Positions 1-8,460 of a DNA stretch of 64,000 nt are shown here, piece by piece. Numbering within the stretch: the first letter of the stretch is position 1; each line of letters opens with the position of its first letter. Both the position numbers and the translations under genes were made by a program. The notes below the pieces were generated by a model. That model saw nothing but the letters and a program-made list of their open reading frames with translations, had not been told where the DNA came from and searched no databases. The DNA comes from Candidatus Poribacteria bacterium. GTDB taxonomy: Bacteria > Poribacteria > WGA-4E > PCPOR2b. The DNA lies in NCBI GenBank assembly GCA_022826645.1, contig JAJDUM010000112.1:123422-187421 (forward strand), given 5' to 3'.

Positions 1-157
1 TCCTTTGCGATTTCCCCGGTAAGCGAAGGGTAGAACGTAAGATTATTGCGCGCCCATCCGTGCTATCCATGATAAATCGAATTCGAGTGCGATATAACCG
101 TCCGTTGATCGTGCTGGATGATTAACCAAGAATTTATATTTTTTGCCGAAAAAAGAC

Positions 158-186
158 TTGACAGTTTTTTCAAAATGTGAAATAAT
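158..186 (+). promoter_or_regulatory. Sigma-70-type promoter upstream of nuoA
   Basis: A consensus -35 TTGACA (158-163) is followed by exactly 17 bases and then AATAAT (181-186), one mismatch from the -10 consensus. Transcription would start near 193, leaving a leader of about 138 nt before nuoA. It is the best promoter in the 330 bases ahead of the nuo operon. Seen in sequence; activity is inferred. Confidence 0.7.
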
Positions 187-225
187 AATCTTTCGGAAAA
201 TTAGAACTCGCCGGATAAAGCAAAG

Positions 226-253
226 TGGGCTGAAAGTGAGCCCATTCTTTTTT
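226..253 (+). terminator. Small hairpin plus T-run in the nuo leader
   Basis: TGGGCT (226-231) pairs with AGCCCA (239-244) across a 7-base loop and is followed by TTCTTTTTT. The stem is only 6 bp, so it would be a weak terminator. Because it lies between the promoter at 158 and nuoA, it could act as an attenuator or pause site rather than closing an upstream gene. Confidence 0.4.
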
Positions 254-263
254 GGTCTAAGCA

Positions 264-279
264 TGTGAAACATTTCACA
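264..279. promoter_or_regulatory. CRP/FNR-family operator-like palindrome
   Basis: TGTGAAACATTTCACA matches TGTGA-N6-TCACA, the classical CRP half-site arrangement. Known CRP/FNR-superfamily regulators bind such sites. It lies 52 bases before the nuoA start, with a TATATT (283-288) just downstream that could be a second -10. The match is visible; which regulator uses it is unknown. Confidence 0.5.
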
Positions 280-330
280 ACCTATATTCAATAACCTTAT
301 TTTCCGCTAAAAACACCACACAGCTCAAAA

Positions 331-699
331 ATGTTGACTGATTACTTACCCATACTGTTGTTACTCATTTTTGCCATCGGTTTTGCGGCAGTGAACCTTG
401 CCCTGACCCACCTGATCGGACCAAAGAAATCAACGCAAGCCAAACTCTCCGTGTACGAATCTGGCGTTCAGCCAGTCGGAGACACCCGTCAAAGAATTTC
501 TATCCGCTTTGGTCTCATTGCGATGCTCTTTATCATTTTTGATATTGAGGTCGTTTTCCTCTATCCGTGGGCAATCGTTTTTAAGAAATTCACAGAGAAT
601 AGCGGCTACTTCATCCTCATCGAAATGCTGGTCTTTATCGGTATTCTCTTTTTAGGCTATATCTACGCTTGGAAGAAAGGCGGTCTATCGTGGGATTAG
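331..699 (+). CDS. nuoA: NADH-quinone oxidoreductase subunit A
   Basis: NuoA is a small membrane subunit of respiratory complex I, sitting at the quinone-site junction of the membrane and peripheral arms. The 122-residue protein has the expected three membrane segments (about residues 8-28, 63-85 and 92-112). It carries the family signature YESGVQPVGDTRQRISIRFG in the loop after segment 1 and the acidic FDIEVVFLYPWA in segment 2. The ATG at 331 has no obvious Shine-Dalgarno sequence. It is the first gene of the nuo operon and overlaps nuoB by 10 nt if nuoB starts at the GTG at 690. Confidence 0.97.
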   Translation: MLTDYLPILLLLIFAIGFAAVNLALTHLIGPKKSTQAKLSVYESGVQPVGDTRQRISIRFGLIAMLFIIFDIEVVFLYPWAIVFKKFTENSGYFILIEMLVFIGILFLGYIYAWKKGGLSWD

Positions 700-1190
700 A
701 AAGTCAACTTGGAGACAATATATTCACCACCACCATTGATAAGTTTGTGAATTGGGGCAGAAAAAATTCACTCTGGCCAATGCCATTCGGCACTGCTTGT
801 TGTGCGATTGAAATGATGGCAACCTTAGCATCAAAGTTCGATCTCTCACGCTTTGGCGCAGAAGCGATTCGATTCTCGCCTCGCCAATCGGACCTGTTAA
901 TTGTTTCGGGACGCATCTCGATTAAAATGATGCCGGTCCTAAAGAAAATCTATGATCAGATGCCCGACCCGAAATGGGTCATCTCAATGGGGGCATGCGC
1001 CTCGACAGGTGGTGTTTTTGACACCTACACTTTAGTACAAGGCGTGGATGGATTCATTCCCGTTGACATCTACCTCCCCGGCTGTCCACCGCGTCCTGAA
1101 GACCTCATCGACGCTGTGATACAGATTCAACGCATCGTGGAACAAGAGAGCATCTCACCAAAAAGGCAGCCCGGAGCAATCGCCAGTTAG
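690..1190 (+). CDS. nuoB: NADH-quinone oxidoreductase subunit B
   Basis: NuoB is the peripheral-arm subunit that holds cluster N2, the last electron donor to quinone. The cluster ligands are visible: the tandem Cys pair in FGTACCAIEMM (residues 37-38), the Cys in SMGACASTGG and the Cys in LPGCPPRPE. A TTG at 669 is possible, but the GTG at 690 is preferred: AGAAAGG lies about 9 nt upstream and homologues begin near GLESQ. The start overlaps the last codons of nuoA, suggesting translational coupling. The length of about 166 residues is normal. Confidence 0.96.
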   Translation: MGLESQLGDNIFTTTIDKFVNWGRKNSLWPMPFGTACCAIEMMATLASKFDLSRFGAEAIRFSPRQSDLLIVSGRISIKMMPVLKKIYDQMPDPKWVISMGACASTGGVFDTYTLVQGVDGFIPVDIYLPGCPPRPEDLIDAVIQIQRIVEQESISPKRQPGAIAS

Positions 1191-1232
1191 TTACGAATCG
1201 CCCTCGATATCCGACCTAAAGGACGAAACGCA

Positions 1233-1784
1233 ATGAGCGAAGAGCACGAGGAAACTACCGAAGCACAGCAACCGCTCGTGATTCAAAAAGTTCAAGAACA
1301 ATATCCCGATGCAATTCTTGACATCTCCGATGCACGAGGCGAACTGACAATCATAGTGCGCAAAGAGGGCATCTATGAGCTGATGGAGTTCTTAAAAAAT
1401 GATTCAGAACTCACATACAACTTCCTTGCTGACGTCACAGCAGTTGATTACTCCTTGATGGAAGATGTCTTGATGAAATACGATTATGCACGGTTCGTGG
1501 TGGTTTATCATCTGCTTTCGACAGAGAAGAAAGAACGCTTGCGCGTTAAGGTTCCAGTCCATGAAAAAGAACTTAGTATTCCATCAATGACATCTATCTG
1601 GAAGGTAGCAAATTGGCTAGAGCGAGAAGCATACGACATGTTCGGGATCACCTTTGAGAACCATCCAGACCTGCGCCGAATCCTAATGCCCGATGATTAT
1701 GAAGGACACCCGCTTCGTAAGGATTACCCGTTGCGTGGTCGTGGTGAACGCGAGACCTTTAACTTTGAAGAGCAGAATGTATAG
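1233..1784 (+). CDS. nuoC: NADH-quinone oxidoreductase subunit C
   Basis: NuoC is the 30-kDa peripheral subunit that packs against NuoD and NuoB. It carries the signature LEREAYDMFGITFENHPDL followed by RRILMPDDYEGHPLRKDYPL (about residues 127-168), which is diagnostic of the family. The N-terminal 20 residues are acidic and variable. The protein is 183 residues and separate from NuoD, unlike the fused NuoCD of enterobacteria. An AAGGACG lies before the ATG, and nuoD follows after about 50 bases. Confidence 0.96.
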   Translation: MSEEHEETTEAQQPLVIQKVQEQYPDAILDISDARGELTIIVRKEGIYELMEFLKNDSELTYNFLADVTAVDYSLMEDVLMKYDYARFVVVYHLLSTEKKERLRVKVPVHEKELSIPSMTSIWKVANWLEREAYDMFGITFENHPDLRRILMPDDYEGHPLRKDYPLRGRGERETFNFEEQNV

Positions 1785-1833
1785 TGGACTTTAGGATTAC
1801 GCTTCACTGGAGAACTTCACCGGAGAAAAAGTG

Positions 1834-3030
1834 ATGCACACAGATTCAAATCGAGTTCCTGGCGAACCGATGACGTTAAACTTCGGTCCCCAGCATCCCG
1901 CGACCCACGGCACACTTAGAATTGTCGTAGAACTTGATGGCGAAACCGTCCTGAAAGCGACACCCCACCTCGGTTATCTGCATACTGGCTTCGAGAAGCT
2001 CGGAGAGCACCAGGACTACAATCAGTTCATTGTTGTGACTGACCGGATGAACTATCTTTCGCCGTTGTCTAACAACTTCGGTTATGTACTCGCTGTGGAA
2101 AAGCTACTCGATATCCAAGTCCCAGAGCGTTGCGAATACATCCGCGTGATCCTTGCCGAACTCTCCCGTATCGCAGATCATATGGTCTGGCTCGGTATGG
2201 GAGCACTAGACCTCGGCGCATTCACAGTGATGCTATACGGCTTTGAAGAACGGGAAAAATTGTACAGCATCTTCGAGAAAACCACTGGGGCCCGCTTGAC
2301 CACCAGCTATACCCGTGTTGGAGGGTTGATGAGAGACATCTACGACGGTTTCGAGGAAGATGTCCGGGCGTTCCTGAACAGTTTTCCGAAAGCCCTAAAG
2401 GAGGTTCACGCACTGTTAACACGAAATCGGATTTGGATGGATCGTACCAAAGGTGTCGGGGCAGTGTCAGCCGAAGACGCAATTGATTACGGGTTCACAG
2501 GCCCATGCCTGCGTGCCTCCGGAGTGGATTGGGATTTGCGAAAAGCCGAGCCATACTCCTCCTATGAGGACTTTGATTTTGACGTTCCAGTGGGTGCCAA
2601 CGGCGATGCGTATGACCGCTATCTCGTGCGAATGGAAGAGATGATTCAGAGTGGTCGAATTGTTCAGCAGGCATTAGATAACCTTCCCGACGGCCCGATC
2701 AATGTAGATGACTATAAGATTAGCCTTCCGACGAAAGAGGATGCCTACGGGAATATCGAAGGATTAATCCACCATTTCAAGATTATCATGGATGGACACG
2801 GCGTCCAGCCCCCTGCGGGTGAGGTCTACGGTGCCACCGAGTCCCCGAACGGCGAACTTGGATTTTATATTGTCAGTGACGGCAGCGGTAAAGCGTATCG
2901 AATCCGCATTCGTCCACCCAGTTTTATACACTTCCAAGCAGTACCTCACATGATTGAAGGTGGTATGGTATCAGACATCGTCGCCGTATTGGGTAGCCTA
3001 AATATTATCGCAGGAGAACTGGACCGATAG
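1834..3030 (+). CDS. nuoD: NADH-quinone oxidoreductase subunit D
   Basis: NuoD is the 49-kDa subunit that forms most of the quinone cavity. NFGPQHPATHGTLR near the N terminus is the conserved quinone-site loop, and the C terminus ends in the family LGSLNIIAGELDR. The length of about 398 residues is standard. A GTG (1831) and an ATG (1834) are adjacent; the ATG is preferred because GGAG (1822-1825) is then 8 nt away. It is the last gene of the nuoABCD block before a non-complex-I gene interrupts the operon. Confidence 0.96.
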   Translation: MHTDSNRVPGEPMTLNFGPQHPATHGTLRIVVELDGETVLKATPHLGYLHTGFEKLGEHQDYNQFIVVTDRMNYLSPLSNNFGYVLAVEKLLDIQVPERCEYIRVILAELSRIADHMVWLGMGALDLGAFTVMLYGFEEREKLYSIFEKTTGARLTTSYTRVGGLMRDIYDGFEEDVRAFLNSFPKALKEVHALLTRNRIWMDRTKGVGAVSAEDAIDYGFTGPCLRASGVDWDLRKAEPYSSYEDFDFDVPVGANGDAYDRYLVRMEEMIQSGRIVQQALDNLPDGPINVDDYKISLPTKEDAYGNIEGLIHHFKIIMDGHGVQPPAGEVYGATESPNGELGFYIVSDGSGKAYRIRIRPPSFIHFQAVPHMIEGGMVSDIVAVLGSLNIIAGELDR

Positions 3031-3171
3031 CATTAACGTTTAATGTGGGGAATCCCTGTGTGCCAAACCTCAACCTTGTCGGCAAAACAGAGGGACCCAC
3101 TCCACAACGAGATGATTCGGTATCTATCGGGAGCCGTTCAATGGAAACCCATCGTAGCTCGGGGTGAAGGC

Positions 3172-3876
3172 ATGAGACGGTTGACCTTTTTTTTATTATG
3201 CTGGCTGTGGCTTATTTTCGGAACTGTTTTTGCCCAACAAAACCTAATAACTGGGACAGTCCAAGGTCATGTCATCGATACCTCGACAACACACCTTCCA
3301 ATTGAAAGTGTCCGAGTTGTTCTCGTCGCCGCTGACGGATCCGAGACTGTAACAGAAACAGACAACAATGGCAGATTCGAGATAGTCGGTTTGGCTCCCG
3401 GTCATCATCTGCTGAGCTGCTATAAAGACGGGTACTGGGATGTCGTCGGCAAAACAGTTACAGTTATTGCCGGTGGTAATCACGATGTGTCGCTAAGAAC
3501 AGCCGAACGTGCAAAAACGGGAGCAGTTCGTGGTAATGTTGTTGATACCTCAACGGCACAGCTCCCAATCAAAGATGTCCGAGTTGTTCTTCTCGCAGCC
3601 AGCGGACTCAAAACTGAAGGGGAAACAGCCAGTAATGGTGAATTTAAGATAGTCGGTTTGGTCCCCGGTCGTTACCTACTGAGTTGTTACAAAAAGGGAT
3701 ATGGTGATCGTGTTGACAAACCAGTCACGGTCATAGCCGGTGGCGAGCACTACGTGCCGATCAAAATGTCCGCGAAAGAGCCTCCTTGGTTGCTACTTAT
3801 CTCTTTAGGCGTCGCTGCTGTTTTGATTGTTGGCATAGCAATTGTTGTGGGGCTGCGCGATAGGACCTCAGACTAA
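3172..3876 (+). CDS. Secreted membrane-anchored protein with two CarboxypepD_reg/Cna-B-like domains
   Basis: This is not a complex I subunit. From the ATG at 3172 it begins with a signal peptide (MRRLTFFLLCWLWLIFGTVFAQQ). Two tandem copies of a domain of about 85 residues follow. Each contains G.V.DTST..LPI..VRVVL, then a glycine-rich NG.F.IVGL.PG..LLSCYK.GY turn, as in CarboxypepD_reg/Cna-B beta-sandwiches. A C-terminal membrane helix (LLLISLGVAAVLIVGIAIVV) ends in a short basic tail. An upstream extension to 3043 has no signal sequence and is unlikely to be translated. An 8-T run (3187-3194) falls in the signal peptide. It lies between nuoD and nuoE; its function is unknown. Confidence 0.8.
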   Translation: MRRLTFFLLCWLWLIFGTVFAQQNLITGTVQGHVIDTSTTHLPIESVRVVLVAADGSETVTETDNNGRFEIVGLAPGHHLLSCYKDGYWDVVGKTVTVIAGGNHDVSLRTAERAKTGAVRGNVVDTSTAQLPIKDVRVVLLAASGLKTEGETASNGEFKIVGLVPGRYLLSCYKKGYGDRVDKPVTVIAGGEHYVPIKMSAKEPPWLLLISLGVAAVLIVGIAIVVGLRDRTSD

Positions 3877-3970
3877 CGGAGAATGTGGTGTCCACTCTCC
3901 GCAAATAATACAGAATATAGACACCTTAACTGACGCAGCGTAGTTACTTCTTCTCAGAAGGAATGAGCAG

Positions 3971-4492
3971 ATGTCCAATCAACTTATTCAAATAGAAACG
4001 CCATTCCAGTTTTCAGAGGAAAATCAGCAGGAATTTGATCGGCTGATTCAACGATATCCGGTGAAGGAAGCCGCAATGCTTCCCACATTGCATCTAGCAC
4101 AAAAACAGGCAGGTTACATCAGTCCTGCCGTGATGGAGCATGTTGCTGAACTCTTGGAATTGCCGGTCATGAAGGTTAAAGATGTGGTAACATTCTACCC
4201 AATGTTCTTCGAGGAACCTGTTGGAAAATATGTTATCCGCGTCTGCTACACACTCCCGTGTGCGTTGAGAGATTGTAAATTGGTGCTGGAACACATCAAA
4301 CAGAAATTCGATATCGATGTTGCTTCCGAAACAGACTTGGCAAAAGGAACCACGCCAGATGGGAAATTTACCTTACTGAAATCAGAGTGTCTTGCATCTT
4401 GCGATGTCGCGCCCGTCGTAATGGTTAACGATGATTTGTATAAGAACCTTACTCCGGAAAAGATGGATGAGATTTTGGACGGCTTAGAGTAG
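3971..4492 (+). CDS. nuoE: NADH-quinone oxidoreductase subunit E
   Basis: NuoE is the 24-kDa thioredoxin-like subunit carrying [2Fe-2S] cluster N1a next to the flavin. Its four ligands are visible as CYTLPC (Cys-x4-Cys) and ECLASC (Cys-x3-Cys), with the downstream D-V-A-P-V-V motif. The N-terminal helical part (LPTLHLAQKQAGYIS) and the VVTFYPMF motif are typical. GAAGGA (3957-3962) gives an 8-nt spacing to the ATG. nuoF follows 23 bases downstream. Confidence 0.96.
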   Translation: MSNQLIQIETPFQFSEENQQEFDRLIQRYPVKEAAMLPTLHLAQKQAGYISPAVMEHVAELLELPVMKVKDVVTFYPMFFEEPVGKYVIRVCYTLPCALRDCKLVLEHIKQKFDIDVASETDLAKGTTPDGKFTLLKSECLASCDVAPVVMVNDDLYKNLTPEKMDEILDGLE

Positions 4493-4515
4493 AAGCAAAA
4501 GGTTGGTAACGACTT

Positions 4516-5994
4516 ATGGTTCAAGAAAGACGCATTCTCTACGAACATCTCGATGTACCAGACATCAATACATTTGATGTATTCCGTCAGTACGATGGAT
4601 ATAAACGCTTTGAGAAGGCAATCAAGGAATATCAACCCGACGATATTTGCGATATGGTGACGAAGTCCGGGCTTAAAGGGCGCGGAGGCGCAGGGTTTTC
4701 AACCGGGCTGAAGTGGAGCTTTGTGCCCAGAGACATTGAACCCCGATACCTGTGCTGCAACGCCGATGAAAGTGAGCCGGGGACGTTTAGTAATCGCTAT
4801 GTTCTGGAGAGGAATCCGCATCTATTAATTGAAGGCATCCTAATCTGTTGTTATGCCATGGGGATTAGCACCGCGTACGTCTACATCCGTGGAGAATTCA
4901 CGCTCGGCAAGCGTATGTTGGATGCCGCTATTGAAGAAGCATATCAGCAAGGCTATCTCGGAGAAAATATCCAAGGAAGTGGCTTTGATCTGGACATCTA
5001 TTCCCATCCGGGAGCAGGCGCATACATCTGCGGTGAAGAGACCGGACTGATTGAATCCCTTGAAGGAAAACGTGGGCAACCGCGCGTGAAACCACCCTTC
5101 CCCGCAGTTGAAGGGCTGTTCCATAAACCAACAGTTGTGCAGAATGTAGAAACACTCTGTAACCTGCCTTTCCTGATGGGGCAAGGGGTCGAATGGTATA
5201 CCAGCATCGGACGCACCTATGGGGATACCCGGTTTGATCCACCACAATCAGATCCAAACACAGGGACAAAACTCTATTGTATTAGTGGGGATGTAAACGA
5301 GCCGGGTGTCTATGAACTCGATCTCGGTTTGACCGCCGAGGAGTTAATCGAAGTTGCTGGTGGCGTCAAGGGTGAGCGCGTAAAAGCCGTCATTCCCGGT
5401 GGCAGTTCTGCCCCGATTTTGACGCACTATGAATTGGAATGTCGCCTCGATTTCACCTCATTAACGCTCTGGAAGTCGATGCTCGGGTCTGGTGGCATAA
5501 TCGTCATGAACGAAACACGGAATATTGTCGATTGTCTCCTCAATATCATGAAGTTCTACGCACATGAGTCATGTGGGCAGTGTACACCGTGCCGTTGGGG
5601 AACACCTTGGGTGCGCGATATTGTCCAACGAATCGCTGATGGCGAGGGACGGCAAACGACGATGCAGCGACCTAAGTTCGGCATTGCAGAGGGCGGCAGA
5701 TGGGGTGACACCGGTGAGATGGAAGAGGTTTACGAAGACCTTGATCTGCTCGAGAGCGTTGCGAACAATATCGCAAATGTAGACACCATGACGTGGAACA
5801 CTATCTGCGTCTTTGGGATCGCTGTCTCTTGGCCCGCTGTGAGTTATCTGCGGAAATTCCGTCCTGAGTTCGAGGCTGCAATTCGCGAAGGCAAACTGGT
5901 AACATTACCGGTAGAAGAAGCGACGGTGCCGCCGGAAGAAAATTACGCTTATCAGCAACGGATAGTTCCACGCCTGTTTGAAGCACCGACATAA
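4516..5994 (+). CDS. nuoF: NADH-quinone oxidoreductase subunit F
   Basis: NuoF is the 51-kDa subunit that binds NADH and FMN and holds cluster N3. The glycine-rich GLKGRGGAGFSTGLKWSF, the NADESEPGTF motif and the GAGAYICGEETGLIESLEG motif are all present. Cluster N3 ligands are SCGQCTPCR plus the Cys in NTICVFG. At 492 residues it is longer than the usual 420-450. The extra length lies mainly between the CGQCTPCR motif and the last Cys (a segment around EGRQTTMQRPKFGIAEGG), plus a short insertion in the middle. The reading frame is intact. Confidence 0.96.
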   Translation: MVQERRILYEHLDVPDINTFDVFRQYDGYKRFEKAIKEYQPDDICDMVTKSGLKGRGGAGFSTGLKWSFVPRDIEPRYLCCNADESEPGTFSNRYVLERNPHLLIEGILICCYAMGISTAYVYIRGEFTLGKRMLDAAIEEAYQQGYLGENIQGSGFDLDIYSHPGAGAYICGEETGLIESLEGKRGQPRVKPPFPAVEGLFHKPTVVQNVETLCNLPFLMGQGVEWYTSIGRTYGDTRFDPPQSDPNTGTKLYCISGDVNEPGVYELDLGLTAEELIEVAGGVKGERVKAVIPGGSSAPILTHYELECRLDFTSLTLWKSMLGSGGIIVMNETRNIVDCLLNIMKFYAHESCGQCTPCRWGTPWVRDIVQRIADGEGRQTTMQRPKFGIAEGGRWGDTGEMEEVYEDLDLLESVANNIANVDTMTWNTICVFGIAVSWPAVSYLRKFRPEFEAAIREGKLVTLPVEEATVPPEENYAYQQRIVPRLFEAPT

Positions 5995-6166
5995 GAGGCC
6001 GGTTTTTCCCTGCACCAACCCTTTTTCTTCTATGTGTCGCTTCTATCTTTCAAAACCAAACAATTTTCAAGAATTCAAAACCAGATAACGCTGAGAACTG
6101 ACTTGACAGAAACACGCAATGTAAGAATGTACTACCACACGCTACACGCTGCATAATGAGGACATC

Positions 6167-7825
6167 ATGGCATTCATTAAACTGAACGACCTTGAGGTTG
6201 AAGTCGAAGATGGAACTAATATTATCGAGGCTGCGAGACAGCACGGCATTGAAGTGCCGCACTACTGTTACCATCCGGGGTTGACCCGTCCCGCAAACTG
6301 CCGTATGTGCCTTGTGGAGCCCCATGTCTTCTTTCCGCCTGCGGGCAAGGTTGTTCCAGACCGTCAACTTGCCACCGGATGCACAACCACGGTGCGTACC
6401 GCACCGCCAGATCGAAAACTGGATGGGAAATATGACTTTATTGTGCGGACCGACTCGCCGCGTGTAAAGAAAGCACGAGAGGATATCCTTGAGTTTCTGC
6501 TCGTTCACCACCCACTTGACTGCCCTGTCTGTGACCAGGCGGGTGAGTGTGACCTCCAAGATTTCAGCTATAATCATGGCAGTGGCAAGAGCCGATACCT
6601 TGAGGTAAAGAACGTCCCCCCGAAAAAAGACCTCGGTCCTGATGTGCTGCTCTATTCGACTCGATGTATCGTCTGTACCCGTTGCATCCGTTTCTGCGAT
6701 GAGGTTGCAGGCACCGGAGAACTTGGACTGATTCATCGAGGGTCGCACGACGAAATCGATATTCCACGCGATCATGATGAGAATCCGCTCCGGCTGCTCG
6801 ATAATAAACTCGCTGGCAATGTCGTGGATATATGCCCCGTTGGCGCACTGATCAGCAAGGATTTCCTGTTTAAGTCCCGGCCATGGTTTATGAAACAGGT
6901 CAATAGTGTCTGTCCGGGGTGCAGCGTCGGCTGTAACATTACCGTTGACTATAAAGAAGATGGACTCTATCGAATTAAGCCACGTTTCCACGAAGATATC
7001 AATCAACACTGGATGTGTGATGATGGTCGGCTCGGCTACCACTACGTTAACAGCGAAGATCGACTCAAGGTTCCGATGAAACGAGTCGATGGTGAACTCG
7101 TGCCAACCTCGTGGGCGGACGCGCTAAATCTTATTGTGGAGCAATTCTCTGAGACCGCTCCAGAATCCATCGCTATCATCGGTTCTGCCCAAGGCACCAA
7201 TGAGGAAAACTATCTGCTGGGCAAGTTGGCGGGTGAAATCCTGAAAACAGAGTCGATTGGTCTGTTTGGACGCGAGCCGGGTGAGGAACACAAATTCCCA
7301 CAATTTACCATTGATGCCGACAAAAACCCGAACACGCGCGGCGCACGGGATATGCTCAAGCTTGGAGACGATGCTGCTTTAACAGGAGACGCGCTGTGGA
7401 GTGGGGTAGCAGATGCCAAAGCGGTGTATCTCGTAAATGGAGCACCCGAACGCCCGCTTGACGACATGGCGAAGCAAGCGTTGGAAGCGGTCGATTTTCT
7501 AGTCGTTCAGGACATCTTTGAATCTGATGTGGCACAATTGGCTGATGTGGTACTCCCGGGCGTCACTTTTGCGGAGAAGGATGGCACCTTCACCAATGCC
7601 AAGGGATGGGTGCAACGGATACATAGAGCTGTAGACCCGCCCGGAGAAGCGAGGGTTGATTGGGAAATTATCCAACAATTAGCCAACCGATTGGGCGGTG
7701 AGATGAATTATCATTTTGCCGGTGAAATTGCGCTGGACATCGCGGAAAATATGCCTGATTATCAAAACGCTACGCACCAAAAGATTGAGGATGGTGGAGT
7801 CAATCTCGTTAGTGAAGATAGCTGA
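6167..7825 (+). CDS. nuoG: NADH-quinone oxidoreductase subunit G
   Basis: NuoG is the largest peripheral subunit and carries a chain of Fe-S clusters. A [2Fe-2S] ferredoxin domain holds CYHPGLTRPANCRMC plus a later Cys. Cluster N5 has HHPLDCPVCDQAGEC. Cluster N4 has CIVCTRCIRFC plus CPVGAL. A Cys-x2-Cys-x3-Cys set (CPGCSVGC) with a later Cys in HWMCDDGR matches the extra N7 site known from some bacteria. A shortened molybdopterin-oxidoreductase-like domain without cofactor follows. The 552-residue length is shorter than the roughly 900 of E. coli NuoG. A 172-base gap with no recognisable site precedes it. Confidence 0.95.
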   Translation: MAFIKLNDLEVEVEDGTNIIEAARQHGIEVPHYCYHPGLTRPANCRMCLVEPHVFFPPAGKVVPDRQLATGCTTTVRTAPPDRKLDGKYDFIVRTDSPRVKKAREDILEFLLVHHPLDCPVCDQAGECDLQDFSYNHGSGKSRYLEVKNVPPKKDLGPDVLLYSTRCIVCTRCIRFCDEVAGTGELGLIHRGSHDEIDIPRDHDENPLRLLDNKLAGNVVDICPVGALISKDFLFKSRPWFMKQVNSVCPGCSVGCNITVDYKEDGLYRIKPRFHEDINQHWMCDDGRLGYHYVNSEDRLKVPMKRVDGELVPTSWADALNLIVEQFSETAPESIAIIGSAQGTNEENYLLGKLAGEILKTESIGLFGREPGEEHKFPQFTIDADKNPNTRGARDMLKLGDDAALTGDALWSGVADAKAVYLVNGAPERPLDDMAKQALEAVDFLVVQDIFESDVAQLADVVLPGVTFAEKDGTFTNAKGWVQRIHRAVDPPGEARVDWEIIQQLANRLGGEMNYHFAGEIALDIAENMPDYQNATHQKIEDGGVNLVSEDS

Positions 7826-7910
7826 TAATATCCATGGTGAAAGATTATTCTGAGAAGACTTGAGGATTGCATCTTGGAACAGATTCGGAGAGCTTGTTGA
7901 GGATCTTCAA

Positions 7911-8114
7911 ATGCAAATAGAAATTACAGAACAGAAGCTCTACGAGATTGTGAAACAGGTTGTTTCAGAAGTAATAGATGATAGACTTGAAAAACTGAAG
8001 GATGAAATACGCTTGGCTGCACTGTACGCTGAGTTCGCTGATGAAGACCGAAAACTCGCCGACGAAGGGTTGTCAGATTATAACGAAGGATTGACAAAAG
8101 AGGACACTTTATGA
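7911..8114 (+). CDS. MazE-like antitoxin of a MazF-type module
   Basis: A 67-residue acidic helical protein, starting at the ATG at 7911 (GAGG 9-10 nt upstream; an alternative TTG at 7860 looks unlikely). The C-terminal EFADEDRKLADEGLSDYNEG resembles antitoxins that precede MazF/PemK toxins. The immediate downstream sequence supports this: the stop overlaps an ATG whose first codons read like a MazF N terminus. Normally such a protein binds and blocks the toxin and represses its own operon. Here the toxin is only a stub. The gene lies 85 bases after nuoG. Confidence 0.6.
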   Translation: MQIEITEQKLYEIVKQVVSEVIDDRLEKLKDEIRLAALYAEFADEDRKLADEGLSDYNEGLTKEDTL

Positions 8115-8146
8115 CTGTTAAGCGCGGCGAAATCTGGCTTGCATAG
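8111..8146 (+). pseudogene. N-terminal stub of a MazF/PemK toxin gene
   Basis: The antitoxin stop overlaps an ATG (ATGA) that reads MTVKRGEIWLA and then TAG. M-x-x-KRGEIWL is the characteristic first strand of MazF/PemK endoribonucleases, where the next residues would be the D-L/F-x-P-x-x-G loop. The rest of the gene is missing; an mntA-like gene with its own GGAG starts 12 bases later. It is read as a deletion remnant left when the MntA-HepT cassette arrived, which is inference. Confidence 0.6.
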
Positions 8147-8157
8147 CGGAGAATAAG

Positions 8158-8460
8158 ATGAAATTAGACTCAAGACAAATCTCAGAAATTGGTAATTATT
8201 TCAAAGATAAGCCTGTGCTGAGGGCATACCTTTTTGGATCATGCGCTAGGGATGAAGCTGATGATAAGAGTGATATAGATATTTTGATTGAATTAGATTA
8301 TGCGAAACCGATTGGTTTAGAATTTGTACAAATGCAGCTCGATTTGCAAGACATGCTAAACAGACAAGTGGATTTGCTTTCGCAAAAAGCCATCCCAAAA
8401 CACATTCAGCCTTACATTGAACAAGACAGAGTGTTAGTCTATGCGAGGGGATCTGGGTGA
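8158..8460 (+). CDS. mntA: MntA-type nucleotidyltransferase antitoxin
   Basis: This 100-residue protein has the minimal nucleotidyltransferase signature: GSCARDEADDKSDIDILIEL (about residues 24-43) contains GS-x(9-10)-SD-I-D with the two metal-binding aspartates. Known MntA proteins add AMP units to a tyrosine of the HepT toxin and so silence it. GGAG precedes the ATG at 8158, and the end overlaps the next gene by 20 nt, the usual MntA-HepT arrangement. The pair is inserted between nuoG and nuoH. Base composition is AT-richer than the flanking nuo genes. Confidence 0.87.
   Translation: MKLDSRQISEIGNYFKDKPVLRAYLFGSCARDEADDKSDIDILIELDYAKPIGLEFVQMQLDLQDMLNRQVDLLSQKAIPKHIQPYIEQDRVLVYARGSG

Noticed and set aside
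43..291. An 82-codon open frame on the - strand before nuoA
   Set aside because: It runs through the nuo promoter, hairpin and CRP-type palindrome, has no ribosome site or known domain, and its composition looks like leader sequence.
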